Shown piece after piece: positions 19,390 through 30,824 of a stretch of DNA of 64,000 bases. Source of the DNA: Carboxydothermus hydrogenoformans Z-2901 (GTDB lineage Bacteria; Bacillota; Z-2901; Carboxydothermales; Carboxydothermaceae); contig NC_007503.1 of the NCBI RefSeq assembly GCF_000012865.1, forward strand, positions 1,331,001 through 1,395,000, written 5' to 3'. Numbering within the stretch: position 1 is the stretch's first letter; every line of letters starts with the position of its first letter. The translations under genes and the position numbers were made by a program. Under the pieces are notes generated by a model, which was not told where the DNA came from, searched no databases, and saw nothing but the letters and a program-made list of their open reading frames with translations.

Positions 19390-19665
19390 CTAAATTCGGT
19401 GCATAGCTCGAAAAATATTTTCATGTTGAATTTCAATTTTTAAATTTAATTGTGCTCCCAAATCACTCAAAGACTTTTTTAACGCTTCAAACTCAAGGTT
19501 ACAGTGAGTAATATCCACCATCATAATCATGGTAAAAAGTCCACCGGTGATGGTCTGACTGATATCCAAAATATTAACGTTAGCCTCAGCTAAAAGAGTA
19601 GCCACTTTTGCAATTATTCCTACCCGATCTTCACCGATAACCGTAATTAAAGCTTTTTCCTGCAA
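19390..19665 (-). CDS. ACT-domain protein, UPF0237
   Basis: This is a 91-residue single ACT domain (VIGEDRVGIIAKVATLLAEANVNILDISQ), a fold that usually binds amino acids or other small ligands. It starts at a TTG at 19665 with a GGGG site upstream. The constant pairing with the UPF0210 gene suggests it senses a ligand for that protein; this is inference from gene order only. Confidence 0.87.
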   Translation of the reverse strand: MQEKALITVIGEDRVGIIAKVATLLAEANVNILDISQTITGGLFTMIMMVDITHCNLEFEALKKSLSDLGAQLNLKIEIQHENIFRAMHRI

Positions 19666-19703
19666 TTTAACTACCCCTTTCTCTTTTATATTTTTTTCAA
19701 CTT

Positions 19704-19730
19704 TAAAAAAAAACGAGGCGCAAACCTCGT
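19704..19730 (-). terminator. Terminator after secF
   Basis: On the minus strand ACGAGG (19730-19725), a 6-nt loop and CCTCGT (19718-19713) are followed by nine Ts. It lies 20 nt past the secF stop and separates the sec block from the ACT/PFL genes. Confidence 0.88.
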
Positions 19731-19749
19731 GTTTTATACTTTTATTCTT

Positions 19750-20613
19750 TTAATTTTTTCTCTTTGAACTCAAGCGTTTTAAATCAAACCAAATGGGACT
19801 TGCATTAAATATCGATGAATACGCACCACTGGTTACCCCAATTAACATGGCAGTAACAAATACTTTGATACTTGAACCTCCAAAAAGCAACAGGGAAACC
19901 AAAACAAAGATAACCGTTAATACCGTATTTATCGAGCGAGCCATTGTTTGCCACAAGCTTTTGTTTATTAGATCATCTAAAGCCTCTCCCTTTTCCCGTT
20001 TCTTCAGATTTTCCCTAATTCGGTCAAAGATAACAATTGTATCGTTAATGGAATAACCGATAATCGTTAATATCGCCGCCACAAAACTGCTGTCCACTTC
20101 CCATTGAAATATCGAGAAAAGCCCGATGGTAACAAATACGTCATGAAGTAAAGCAATAATCGCCGCAACCCCAAAGTAAAATTCAAAGCGAAAGGTAATA
20201 TAAAGTAACATTAACACCGAAGCAATTAATAAAGCCAAAAAAGCTTTTTGCAGCAATTCGCGGCTAACAACGCTCCCAATCCGGTCCTCACGTAAAACCT
20301 CTACCTTCCCCAGTTTATCTTCCAAAGCTTTAATTACAGCATCCCTTTTCACGGTGTCTAACTCTTCAGTACGAATTAGATAATTTCCTTCACCGGTTAA
20401 CTGAATTGAGCTAACTTTAAACCCCATTTGGGTTATAACATTTCTGATGTCCTGGGAAACTACATTTTTGCTAAACTTTACTTCTAAAATCGTTCCGCCG
20501 GTAAAGTCTATACCCCAATTAAGACCCTGAATAAAAAGGGAAATAATCCCGGGAACAATAATTAATAGTGATATTATATACCAGTATTTTCTATTCTTTA
20601 TGATGTGAAACAT
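19750..20613 (-). CDS. secF: Protein translocase subunit SecF
   Basis: SecF works with SecD to pull exported proteins off SecYEG using the proton gradient. The 287-residue protein has an N-terminal membrane helix, a periplasmic-type domain, and the LTIIGYSINDTIVIFDRIREN motif of the RND superfamily. It directly follows secD (12-nt gap). The two are separate genes, unlike the fused SecDF of Bacillus. Confidence 0.95.
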   Translation of the reverse strand: MFHIIKNRKYWYIISLLIIVPGIISLFIQGLNWGIDFTGGTILEVKFSKNVVSQDIRNVITQMGFKVSSIQLTGEGNYLIRTEELDTVKRDAVIKALEDKLGKVEVLREDRIGSVVSRELLQKAFLALLIASVLMLLYITFRFEFYFGVAAIIALLHDVFVTIGLFSIFQWEVDSSFVAAILTIIGYSINDTIVIFDRIRENLKKREKGEALDDLINKSLWQTMARSINTVLTVIFVLVSLLLFGGSSIKVFVTAMLIGVTSGAYSSIFNASPIWFDLKRLSSKRKN

Positions 20614-20625
20614 GGCCTTACCCCC

Positions 20626-21852
20626 TTATGCCCCGTACAGTTTAGGATTTTTAACGACTTTAGAATCTGCCGCTAAGAACAACAGCCAGCGGGTAAAGGT
20701 AATTGCCGTAAACATACTGGCGATGATACCGATACTCAAGGTAACCGCAAATCCCCGAATTGGCCCGGTACCCAGGAAGTAGAGGATTACGGCGGCAATA
20801 AGGGTGGTAGCGTTGGAGTCAAAAACCGTTAAAAAGGCCCGTTTAAAACCGGCATCGATAGCTGACCGTAAAGTTTTACCCATTCGCAATTCTTCTTTTA
20901 ACCTCTCAAAAATCAGGATATTCGCATCAACCGCCATACCCATGGACAAAACAAAACCTGCAATTCCGGGTAAAGTTAAAGTAGCCTTTAGAGCAATCAT
21001 CACCCCTAAAACAATAGTTGCGTATAAAATTAGCGCAAAATCAGCGATAAATCCGGGAAAACGATAATATAAAATCATAAACACAAAGATGGCTATCACG
21101 CCTATAATACTTGCTCTTACCGAACGTCTTAAAGAGTCGGCCCCTAAAGTTGGACCTACAACCTTCTTTTCCAGAATCTCAAGTTTTAAAGGCAAAGCAC
21201 CAGAACGAAGCAAAACAGCAATGCGATGGGCTTCCTCTAAATCTTTGTATCCGGTAATCCTGGCCTTACCGTTCGTTATCGGTTCCTTAATAACAGGATT
21301 TTGCAAAAGTTTACCGTCAAGGTATATACCTAAATTGCGATTAACATTTTTAGTAGTAAAGTCAGCAAATTTTTTCGCACCCTCAGCATTAAAAGTAAGA
21401 TCCACTTCGGCTAAGCCGGTATTGGGGTCTTTGGCTTCAATGGCGTCCCTTAAATCTTTACCCGAAACAATAACTTCCCCTTCAGGAGATTTAAACTCCA
21501 ACACCGCCGGTTTAATTAAAGTTCTTACCGCTTCCTCGGGATTTTTATAGCCGGCGATTTCCACAATAATTCGATCTTTTCCCTGCTTTTGAATGATGGG
21601 TTCTGAAATACCTAATTCATTTACCCGCGTTTCAATAATGGAAATGGTACTCTGCATAGTTTTGTCGTTAACTGGACTGCCGGGAAGTTCCTTGGCCTGA
21701 AATACCACGTGCACTCCGCCCTGCAAATCAAGTCCCAAGGTGGTATATTTTACCAAGGGCTTGACCGCCCCAAAACCTAAAAATGTATACCATCCAAGGA
21801 TTAATATTAAAATCAGTACGCCACTAAATAGGGTAAATTTACCTAACCTCAC
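20626..21852 (-). CDS. secD: Protein translocase subunit SecD
   Basis: SecD is the partner of SecF in proton-driven protein export. About 408 residues are read from a GTG at 21852, which lies 9 nt after a GAGGAGG site. A TTG at 21858 is only 3 nt from that site and is less likely. The periplasmic P1 domain contains TLGLDLQGGVHVVFQ. The membrane part has FVLSMGMAVDANILIFERLKEELR, and the C-terminus has the GTGPIRGFAVTLSIGI helix. The upstream genes are yajC and an HD-domain gene. Confidence 0.95.
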   Translation of the reverse strand: MRLGKFTLFSGVLILILILGWYTFLGFGAVKPLVKYTTLGLDLQGGVHVVFQAKELPGSPVNDKTMQSTISIIETRVNELGISEPIIQKQGKDRIIVEIAGYKNPEEAVRTLIKPAVLEFKSPEGEVIVSGKDLRDAIEAKDPNTGLAEVDLTFNAEGAKKFADFTTKNVNRNLGIYLDGKLLQNPVIKEPITNGKARITGYKDLEEAHRIAVLLRSGALPLKLEILEKKVVGPTLGADSLRRSVRASIIGVIAIFVFMILYYRFPGFIADFALILYATIVLGVMIALKATLTLPGIAGFVLSMGMAVDANILIFERLKEELRMGKTLRSAIDAGFKRAFLTVFDSNATTLIAAVILYFLGTGPIRGFAVTLSIGIIASMFTAITFTRWLLFLAADSKVVKNPKLYGA

Positions 21853-21921
21853 TCCCAAATTCCTCCTCTGTTGACATTAACAAAGCTATTATACTTTTGC
21901 TTGCATCTAATTGTCAATTTC

Positions 21922-22581
21922 TTAAAGCAATTTTGTGCCATTTATCACTAACTCAAACTTACATTTTAAAAACTCGGCTGCCTTCCGGCATAATACCATT
22001 CTGCTTAGAAAAATCTCAAAATACTCCATTACCGGACAAATCTCGGTATTTATTATTAATTCCAAAGTTATCGTTCGTTTTTGTTCGTTGACCCAGACAA
22101 AAGAGTGCTCCACCGCAGAATTTACGCGGTCGTGAATATCATAAGTAGCAGGATCCTGATTCCTCACCCGGGACCGGTGAACATCGGATTTATCCGCCAA
22201 GATCAGGGCCGCAGCAACGTTATTAACCGGCTGGCCATACTGTTCTTCATGATTGCCAATGGCAGAAATAACAATGGCTATCTCTTCATAATCCATCCCA
22301 AGCCTTTCTAAAATTTGCGCAGCCAAAAGCGCGCCGGTTAAACCGTGTTCCTGGCGATTAATAGCATTTCCTATATCATGGAGATATCCTGCGATTGCTG
22401 CCAGCTCTCCTTCCCGCTCGGGATGGCCCAAACGGTCCAAAATGTTTTTGGCAATTGCCGAAACCAGTCCCAAATGTCTAAACCCGTGTTCGGTATACCC
22501 GAGGGTTCCAAGATGTTCATTACTTTTTTTTATGAACGCTTCCACCATCGGATCCTTTTTTACATCGGCCAAGGTCAGCAC
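21922..22581 (-). CDS. HD-domain phosphohydrolase-like protein
   Basis: The 219-residue protein has a metal-binding HD layout: an early GFRHLGLV histidine, GYLHDIGNAINRQEHG, IGNHEEQYG and LADKSDVHRSR. The C-terminal 60 residues form a beta-rich tail. It probably hydrolyses a phosphate ester or nucleotide, but the substrate cannot be named. It starts at a GTG at 22581 between yajC and secD, a position seen in other clostridial genomes. Confidence 0.8.
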   Translation of the reverse strand: MLTLADVKKDPMVEAFIKKSNEHLGTLGYTEHGFRHLGLVSAIAKNILDRLGHPEREGELAAIAGYLHDIGNAINRQEHGLTGALLAAQILERLGMDYEEIAIVISAIGNHEEQYGQPVNNVAAALILADKSDVHRSRVRNQDPATYDIHDRVNSAVEHSFVWVNEQKRTITLELIINTEICPVMEYFEIFLSRMVLCRKAAEFLKCKFELVINGTKLL

Positions 22582-22602
22582 AGAGCCACCACCCAGCTTG
22601 AA

Positions 22603-22881
22603 TTATTCCTTGTACGGTCCGGTTATCGCAGATTTTAAAATTTCTACCTTTACATTATCGGATAATCTTAAAACCACCGTTTTTTCTTTAATTTTAATTA
22701 CCTCACCAATTAATCCTCCCGCCGTTAATACTTTGTCGTCCACTTTAAGGGATTTTAAAAATTCCTGATGCTGCTTTTGTCTTTGGTTTTGCGGTCGAAT
22801 CATAAAAAAATAGACAATGAGAAAGAAGACTACAAGGTAAATAATTGTTACTACTTGTGGTGTAAAAATCTTACTGGACAT
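22603..22881 (-). CDS. yajC: Preprotein translocase subunit YajC
   Basis: This is a 92-residue single-span membrane protein that associates with SecDF. A hydrophobic helix (residues about 9-27) is followed by the FMIRPQNQRQKQHQEFLKSL motif and a small beta domain with GGLIGEVIKIKEKTV. It lies between tgt and the HD gene in the usual order. Confidence 0.93.
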   Translation of the reverse strand: MSSKIFTPQVVTIIYLVVFFLIVYFFMIRPQNQRQKQHQEFLKSLKVDDKVLTAGGLIGEVIKIKEKTVVLRLSDNVKVEILKSAITGPYKE

Positions 22882-22934
22882 TTATCTTACCCCCTTTTTT
22901 GTATAAAAAACATCTAAAACTATATTCGACTTTT

Positions 22935-25078
<2,144 letters not shown>

Positions 25079-25087
25079 CCTTCACCT

Positions 25088-26545
25088 CTAATATATTTTA
25101 GTTATTTTAACACCAGTATAATAATACTTGATTATCTCCCTGTAGTCAAAGGGAGGATGGTTTTTGGTCTGCTGCGCCATTGCCCAGGCTCCCCACTGGG
25201 ACATACCAAGGCCGTGCCCCCAGCCCTGACCTATGAAAGTAAATTTTTGTGGTATTTCTTCAACAATATTATATCCAGCTCCGCCGTTTTCCATTGCAAC
25301 TTCATCACTACCAATCACATTTAAATTCTCTTTATCCACCTCTTTTGTCTCTCCATCCCCGGTTATCACATATATCTTGGGTTGTTCGGTAGCATTCAGC
25401 GGGACAAACTTGGTTTCGTATTTCTTTTCAGAAACTTTAACGGTAAAGCGCGAGCTATTTAAACCGAGAGCTTTTCTGATGGCTCCATCATATTTTAATA
25501 TTTTACTACCCTTTTCCCCTGTAACCGTTACTTCCATTGCCCGTCCGGTTGTTGCGGTTTTGGTTATTTTTACTTCTTTTACCTCTCCAACATCATATCC
25601 CGATTTTTTTAGCTGCTCCTGCAACTCAGAAGCCGTATATTCTTTTATCCATCGGATAACATTATAACTACTTGACCCGCGAGCTTTTAAAAGAAGAGCG
25701 GCTTCATCATCATAAATATCCTTTTTAGCTTTCAGGTACGGTAACTCCGTTGTACCGTAAATGGTACTATTGGATTCAATATATCCGCCGTTACTGGAAT
25801 GAAACAAAGCAGTAATAACCTTTCCATTATAAGTTATCACTTCTCCGGCAGTTTGGTCAACCAGAGCATTTACCGAGCTAAATTCGGAGCTCAAGCCTCC
25901 GTAAACCTGGCTTCTTTGATCCGGGTACAAATCAAATTCTTTATCAGGATTTAAATGGCTATAGGCATAGGTTCTGGCTGCTAAAATCTGGGCTTTTATT
26001 GCATTTACCGGCCAGGAAGCAGAAACTTCATTGGGAACCACACCATAAAGGTATTTTTCTAAGGAAAGGCGATTAACTAACCTTATACCGGTAGCTTTTG
26101 GTATTATTATTAAATCACCGCGGTAACGTTCCAAGCGTTGAGGTAAGGTACGTTCCGGTGTTAAGTTAAAATTTTCTGTAGTATCACTATAAGCCTGAAA
26201 AATAACAGGATTTTTAGTAACTAAAAATGGTATCGGGTCATTGTCTTTGTAAAGCTCAAGCCAATATTCCGAAAGATTTGCTGCTATCTCAATGGTTTTT
26301 AGTTTAATTGTAAAAATAGTTTCATTGGGATCTTTATAAATTAAATCTTCCACGTTTTTTAAGATACTTCCGTCATAAATTTGATATTTACCGCTTAGCT
26401 TTACCTTTTGGCTCTCGGTCTTGGGTAGATCTTTCAGCAAAATTCGAACCTTTACCTGCTCTCCAGCCAGAGTCGGCATCACCCTTAGGAGAAGAGCCGC
26501 TACGATTAGCAGCAGTATCATTAATTTTTTCAGTGGTTTTTTCAC
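25088..26545 (-). CDS. spoIID: SpoIID/LytB-family protein
   Basis: SpoIID-type proteins are lytic transglycosylases that trim peptidoglycan, in sporulation during engulfment. The 485-residue protein starts at a GTG at 26545, placed 8 nt after GGGGGAGGAGG. It opens with a basic and hydrophobic signal sequence (KKLMILLLIVAALLL). The core shows YLYGVVPNEVSASWPVNAIKAQ and the terminal GQGWGHGLGMSQWGAWAMAQ motif. About 158 nt of its 5' end also encode, in another frame, the C-terminus of the RsgI-like protein. It could be the sporulation SpoIID or a vegetative LytB-like relative. Confidence 0.87.
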   Translation of the reverse strand: MKKPLKKLMILLLIVAALLLRVMPTLAGEQVKVRILLKDLPKTESQKVKLSGKYQIYDGSILKNVEDLIYKDPNETIFTIKLKTIEIAANLSEYWLELYKDNDPIPFLVTKNPVIFQAYSDTTENFNLTPERTLPQRLERYRGDLIIIPKATGIRLVNRLSLEKYLYGVVPNEVSASWPVNAIKAQILAARTYAYSHLNPDKEFDLYPDQRSQVYGGLSSEFSSVNALVDQTAGEVITYNGKVITALFHSSNGGYIESNSTIYGTTELPYLKAKKDIYDDEAALLLKARGSSSYNVIRWIKEYTASELQEQLKKSGYDVGEVKEVKITKTATTGRAMEVTVTGEKGSKILKYDGAIRKALGLNSSRFTVKVSEKKYETKFVPLNATEQPKIYVITGDGETKEVDKENLNVIGSDEVAMENGGAGYNIVEEIPQKFTFIGQGWGHGLGMSQWGAWAMAQQTKNHPPFDYREIIKYYYTGVKITKIY

Positions 26546-27221
26546 TATTTTTGCCTCCTCCCCCGGTTAAAACCTTTTCCTGTTTTTTCCCTGATTCCTT
26601 TTTAATTTTATCATCTTTTGGATTTTCCCGAAAGTTTTTCCTGTTTTCCTTTGTTTTTATCTTCTCTTTCTTATTTACGTTTTCGACAGGTTTTTTATTT
26701 TTTCCAGAAATCGAAGGTTGAGGTTGGGGTTTGGGTTTTTGGTCTGGAAGATATTTTTGCAGTTTATGAACGTTAAATTTTTTTCCGGGTAATACCTCCA
26801 GCTTAATTTCTTCACTTGTTCCTAATTCCGAAGTAACTTTAGTAATTGCCTGTTCAACCTTTAATCCTTTTAATTCATCGCGGTATTTTTCAACCTCCGG
26901 AGAAAGAGGTAAAACTTTAATCACCTTATCCCGGTAATTTATGCCTATTTTTACTCCCCTGGTTCCACCGACGGTTAGATAGGCAACCACTTCCTTTTCC
27001 TTGGCATAGGTAAGGTAAACCGGGGCAAAAAATAACAATAAAGAAGCAACCAGGGCAACAATTTTAAGGCTAAAGCCCAAAGAATAAACTGTCCGTTCGG
27101 GAAATTCAACTTCATCCCCAACTTTATAACTTCCCGCTAATTTCACTTGCAAAAATCGGCCTTCAGACAAGATTAGATAAGAGTTTTCATTTACTTTTTC
27201 CACAATTACGCCCCGGCCCAT
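26388..27221 (-). CDS. rsgI: RsgI-like anti-sigma factor
   Basis: The 277-residue protein begins with an RsgI N-terminal domain (residues 1-54, GRGVIVEKVNENSYLILSEG). A single membrane helix follows (about 55-75), then a conserved middle domain ending about residue 165. A low-complexity Pro/Lys/Glu-rich tail begins with QKPKPQPQPS. RsgI proteins hold sigma-I at the membrane and respond to an outside signal through their C-terminal region. No carbohydrate-binding module like those of clostridial RsgIs is visible. The gene follows sigI by 2 nt. Its last 53 codons overlap the start of spoIID, and the GGGG of its tail is encoded by the spoIID ribosome binding site. Confidence 0.82.
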   Translation of the reverse strand: MGRGVIVEKVNENSYLILSEGRFLQVKLAGSYKVGDEVEFPERTVYSLGFSLKIVALVASLLLFFAPVYLTYAKEKEVVAYLTVGGTRGVKIGINYRDKVIKVLPLSPEVEKYRDELKGLKVEQAITKVTSELGTSEEIKLEVLPGKKFNVHKLQKYLPDQKPKPQPQPSISGKNKKPVENVNKKEKIKTKENRKNFRENPKDDKIKKESGKKQEKVLTGGGGKNSEKTTEKINDTAANRSGSSPKGDADSGWRAGKGSNFAERSTQDREPKGKAKR

Positions 27222-27223
27222 TA

Positions 27224-27862
27224 TTATTCACCTCCCCAGCCAAGGTAGGCCTGTAAACCGGTAAACCTTCCCCAGTAAATCAAGATAATGGCTACCAAGT
27301 ATTTCCGATACTTTTCTATGGTCTTTTGCTTAATCTTAAAACGTTCGGAAATGCTTTGCAGGGGTAGCTTTTTAGTTCTGATAAGCTGTCGAACAAATTC
27401 TTCATCTTCCGCTATACCTTTAGCAAGCATTATTAATTTCTGCCGGCTATCATTATGCTTGGGCGAAACTTTAACCAATTCGGCAAAAGTTATATTAAAT
27501 TGTTTTAAAAGCTTTTCATATTCAGCAATTTCCAGGCGTACATCCACTTCGTCAATTAAATTTCTTTGCGATAAAAAACTTTCATCCAGCGGCAAATTTT
27601 GCTGATAAGACTTATTTTGCCGGTAAAAATCAATTAATCTTCGTCTGATTATTTGAGCAGCAAATTTTTCAAATTCTACCCCTTTAGCGGAATTATAACT
27701 TTGTATAGCCTCACTTAAAGCCAGGAGGCCAATGCTGTATTCATCATCGGACTTAGTAATAAAACGTCCCGTCAATCGGGCCGCAATCCCAAAAATAAGA
27801 CTTTCATGTTGGCGAATCATTTGCTCAAATATTTCGTCATTAATTGGATTGTTGGGCTGCAT
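27224..27862 (-). CDS. sigI: RNA polymerase sigma factor SigI
   Basis: This is a 212-residue sigma-70-family factor of the SigI type. It has a region 2 with RQHESLIFGIAARLTGRF, a DDEYSIGLLALSEAIQSYN segment and a FAAQIIRRRLIDFYRQN DNA-binding part. The C-terminal SigI domain has SERFKIKQKTIEKYRKYL. SigI factors are linked to heat stress, the cell envelope or polysaccharide sensing and are held by RsgI, encoded just downstream. A GACCCC (27912-27907) and a CGAA (27886-27883) lie upstream, loosely like SigI-type elements, but the 20-nt gap makes autoregulation only a possibility. Confidence 0.88.
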   Translation of the reverse strand: MQPNNPINDEIFEQMIRQHESLIFGIAARLTGRFITKSDDEYSIGLLALSEAIQSYNSAKGVEFEKFAAQIIRRRLIDFYRQNKSYQQNLPLDESFLSQRNLIDEVDVRLEIAEYEKLLKQFNITFAELVKVSPKHNDSRQKLIMLAKGIAEDEEFVRQLIRTKKLPLQSISERFKIKQKTIEKYRKYLVAIILIYWGRFTGLQAYLGWGGE

Positions 27863-27912
27863 AATTAACCCCCAAAAATGTATTCGTTAAGCAATAAATT
27901 TTTCATGGGGTC

Positions 27913-28128
27913 TTACCGGCGAAAAAGTAAGTTAAGTATTAAAGTTAACAAAAGACTTAATAATATAGAACTAGCTAGTGGAAAAAAGAAAGTAAAATTT
28001 CCCTTCCGGATTAATATATCCCCAGGCAAACGCCCTAAGTGTAAAAATTTCTCTCCCATAAAAAAGAAAAAACCGGTGATAATTAAGATTATCCCGATTA
28101 ACATTAGAAATTTTCCCATTTCTCCCAT
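27913..28128 (-). CDS. DUF2905 small membrane protein
   Basis: This is a 71-residue protein with two hydrophobic helices (residues about 7-25 and 48-68). The GRLPGDILIRKGNFTFFFPLA signature between them is diagnostic of DUF2905. Its function is unknown. It is often found near ruvB and queH, as here; queH ends 4 nt upstream. Confidence 0.85.
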   Translation of the reverse strand: MGEMGKFLMLIGIILIITGFFFFMGEKFLHLGRLPGDILIRKGNFTFFFPLASSILLSLLLTLILNLLFRR

Positions 28129-28131
28129 AGC

Positions 28132-28668
28132 TTACTTCCCTTCCTTATAGTATCTTTCCTTTTCACTAAAGATACAGCCGCAATACGGCTGCCTGTATAA
28201 ATCGAGTTCTTTAGCTTTTTGATAAGCGGCCCGATAACCCGGACAAAAATCTTCATAAACGAAGTTTAAACCATATTTTTCTGCTAAGTTCAGTCCTATC
28301 TCCTTAATTAAGTCGTGTTTCTGATAGGGGCTAACCAAAAGGGTTGTGGAAACGTGATTAATTCCTAAGCTTTTGGCTTTTTGAAAGCTTTTTTCCAAAC
28401 GTGTTTCATAACAAAATCCGCAGCGTACACCCGGATATTCCAGACTGCCTTTTAGAAACTCAGTGAGAGGATAATCGTTTTCATAGATAACTTCTAAGTT
28501 TATTAGAGCAGCGTACTGTTTTAAAGTTTCTCTTCGTCTTTTAAACTCCTGATAGGGGTGGATATTAGGATTATAAAAATACCCTGTTATGTTATATCCC
28601 ATTTCTCTTAACCTTTCCACCGGGTAAATGCTGCATGGAGCACAGCAAATGTGCAGTAAAAGTTCCAT
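28132..28668 (-). CDS. queH: Epoxyqueuosine reductase QueH
   Basis: QueH reduces epoxyqueuosine in tRNA to queuosine and is unrelated in sequence to the cobalamin enzyme QueG. The 178-residue protein is read from the ATG at 28668 (MELLLHICCAPCSIYP), 5 nt after AGAGGTGA; a longer in-frame extension upstream is rejected. The conserved cysteines are in HICCAPC, RCGFCYE and PYCGCIFS, which bind an iron-sulfur cluster and an extra iron. With queA and tgt it completes the end of the pathway. Confidence 0.92.
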   Translation of the reverse strand: MELLLHICCAPCSIYPVERLREMGYNITGYFYNPNIHPYQEFKRRRETLKQYAALINLEVIYENDYPLTEFLKGSLEYPGVRCGFCYETRLEKSFQKAKSLGINHVSTTLLVSPYQKHDLIKEIGLNLAEKYGLNFVYEDFCPGYRAAYQKAKELDLYRQPYCGCIFSEKERYYKEGK

Positions 28669-28678
28669 GTTTTCACCT

Positions 28679-29698
28679 CTACCATAACGACAGTTCCCCA
28701 GCATTTTTGTTGTAAGCAATACCTAAGTGGTCATAGGCAAGTTTGGTTACCACACGCCCCCTTGGGGTTCTTTTTATGAACCCAATTTGGAGTAAAAATG
28801 GCTCATACACATCTTCTATGGTATCAACCTCTTCAGAAATGGCAGCGGCAATAGCCTCAATGCCCACCGGCCCCCCCTGGTATTTTTCAATCATTGTTTT
28901 TAAAATTAAACGATCGGTTGGATCTAAACCCAGCTCATCAATTTCCAATAAATCTAACGCTGCCTTAGCGTTCTCAAGATTTATTACCCCGCTGCTCCGA
29001 ACTTCTGCATAATCCCTTACTCGTTTTAATAATCTATTAGCTATGCGCGGTGTACCCCGGGAACGTTTGGCAATTTCAAAACTACCTTCAGGGGTAATTT
29101 CGGTTTTTAATAATGCTGCCGACCGATTTATTATTAGCATTAATTCTTCCACCGAATAAAACTCCAAGCGGTGGACCATACCAAAACGGTCGCGCAGAGG
29201 CGAAGTTAAAAGCCCCGCCCGGGTAGTAGCCCCAATTAAGGTAAATTTAGGCAAACTCAGCCTCAAGCTTCTGGCCCCCGGACCTTTGCCTAACATAATA
29301 TCAAGAGCAAAATCCTCCATAGCAGAATATAAAACTTCTTCTACAATCCTGGGAAGTCTATGAATTTCATCGATAAACAACACATCTTTTTCCCCAAGAT
29401 TAGTTAAAATTGCGGCTAAATCCCCAGGGCGTTCAAGGGCTGGGCCGGACGTTATTTTAATATCTACTCCCAGTTCATTAGCAATAATGGTAGCGAGAGT
29501 AGTTTTACCCAGACCGGGAGGTCCAAACAAAAGAACATGGTCTAAGGCTTCATTTCGTTTTTTTGCTGCTTCAATAAAAATTGAAATTGTTTCTTTTACC
29601 TTCTGCTGTCCAATATATTCACTTAATCTTCGCGGTCTTAGGCTAAACTCATTTTCATCTTCCGTTAACTCATATCCCGAAACTAATCTTTCCTCCAT
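28679..29698 (-). CDS. ruvB: Holliday junction branch-migration ATPase RuvB
   Basis: RuvB is the hexameric motor that moves Holliday junctions with RuvA. The 339-residue protein has Walker [12 protein letters not shown], Walker [10 protein letters not shown], sensor 1 [19 protein letters not shown] and a C-terminal winged-helix domain ending in [17 protein letters not shown]. It follows ruvA and ruvC on the same strand. Confidence 0.97.
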   Translation of the reverse strand: MEERLVSGYELTEDENEFSLRPRRLSEYIGQQKVKETISIFIEAAKKRNEALDHVLLFGPPGLGKTTLATIIANELGVDIKITSGPALERPGDLAAILTNLGEKDVLFIDEIHRLPRIVEEVLYSAMEDFALDIMLGKGPGARSLRLSLPKFTLIGATTRAGLLTSPLRDRFGMVHRLEFYSVEELMLIINRSAALLKTEITPEGSFEIAKRSRGTPRIANRLLKRVRDYAEVRSSGVINLENAKAALDLLEIDELGLDPTDRLILKTMIEKYQGGPVGIEAIAAAISEEVDTIEDVYEPFLLQIGFIKRTPRGRVVTKLAYDHLGIAYNKNAGELSLW

Positions 29699-29719
29699 AT
29701 TTTTTCACCTTATTTCTAT

Positions 29720-30307
29720 TTATTTGTTTAAAAACCTTAAAGCAAGGGCAATACCTTCCTCGGGAGTTTTAACGCTTTTTTTATCTATTTTACCTAAAAT
29801 TTCCCGGGCTTCAGCAGCCGACAGTCCTAAACTCAAAAGTCCCTTGTACACATCTCCCCACAAATCCTGGAAATTTTCCACGCTCTCTTCATTGCTTGTA
29901 AAAGAAGTATAGCCAATTTTATCTTTCAATTCAAGAAAGAGTCTCTGAGCATTTTTTTTACCGACCCCCGGTACCTTTGTTAATGCTTTTTCATCTTTAT
30001 TGGCAATAACCCAATTTAACTTTTCCGGAGTAAATTCATTTAATATTGCTAACGCAGCTTTGGGACCAATACCAGAAACGCTTAGCAACAAATCAAAAAA
30101 CTTTCTTGTTTCTTCATCGCTAAAACCATATAAGAACCAACCGTCTTCCCTAACTTGAAGGGAAGTATACATTACTACTTCCGAATTTAAGTTAAGGCTT
30201 CCCAATTCCCGGGGAAGAACCGCTACCTTAAAACCAATTCCATTAACATCAACAACCACCGAGTCAAGAGTTTTATCCAGTACTTTTCCTTTTAAAACGG
30301 CTATCAA
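29720..30307 (-). CDS. ruvA: Holliday junction branch-migration protein RuvA
   Basis: RuvA binds four-way junctions and recruits RuvB. The 195-residue protein has an OB-fold N-terminal domain, two helix-hairpin-helix motifs ([16 protein letters not shown] and [19 protein letters not shown]) and a C-terminal RuvB-binding domain. It starts at a TTG at 30307 after GGGGGG and overlaps ruvC by 4 nt. Confidence 0.95.
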
Positions 30308-30780
30308 AGCAATCCCCCCATTTTTAGAAAACCTGCATAGGCAATAGCTAAAGCATCAGCCACATCATCGGGTTTGGGAGGAGTTTTAAGCCCCAAAAGC
30401 TTAGCTATCATATACTCAACCTGACTTTTAGGAGCATGCCCGTAACCGGTTACAATAGTTTTCACTTCGACCGGCTTAAGCTCTAAAACAGGAATATCAT
30501 TTAAAGCCGATGCTAATAAAACAACTCCTCGGGCTTCGCCAACAGAAATTGCCGTTTTTACATTTTTGCTAAAGAACAATTCTTCAACCACCACTATTTC
30601 CGGTTTTTCTTGAATAAGTATTTCATTAAGCTTTTGAAAAATTATCTTCAATCTTTTCTCCTTGGCAATTGGGGGCGTGGTTATTGCTTGAAAATTTTTT
30701 ACAATAAGTTTTCCATTTTTTTTCTCAAGTACACCAACTCCAACTATAGCCGTTCCCGGATCAATACCAATAATCTTCAT
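30304..30780 (-). CDS. ruvC: Crossover junction endodeoxyribonuclease RuvC
   Basis: RuvC cuts Holliday junctions symmetrically. The 158-residue protein is read from the ATG at 30780 ([14 protein letters not shown]), 5 nt after GGAGG. The four acidic active-site residues are visible: aspartate in GIDPG, glutamate in VVEELFF, and the aspartate pair in [13 protein letters not shown]. Confidence 0.96.
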
Positions 30781-30803
30781 TTTAACCTCCAAAAAGAGAA
30801 ATA

Positions 30804-30822
30804 AGAGCCTTTGTACGGCTCT
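30804..30822 (-). terminator. Hairpin after yebC
   Basis: A 6-bp stem (AGAGCC and GGCTCT arms, 7-nt loop) begins 2 nt past the yebC stop. It is followed on the minus strand by a T-rich but interrupted tail, so it is probably a weak terminator before ruvC. Confidence 0.55.
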
Positions 30823-30824
30823 TT

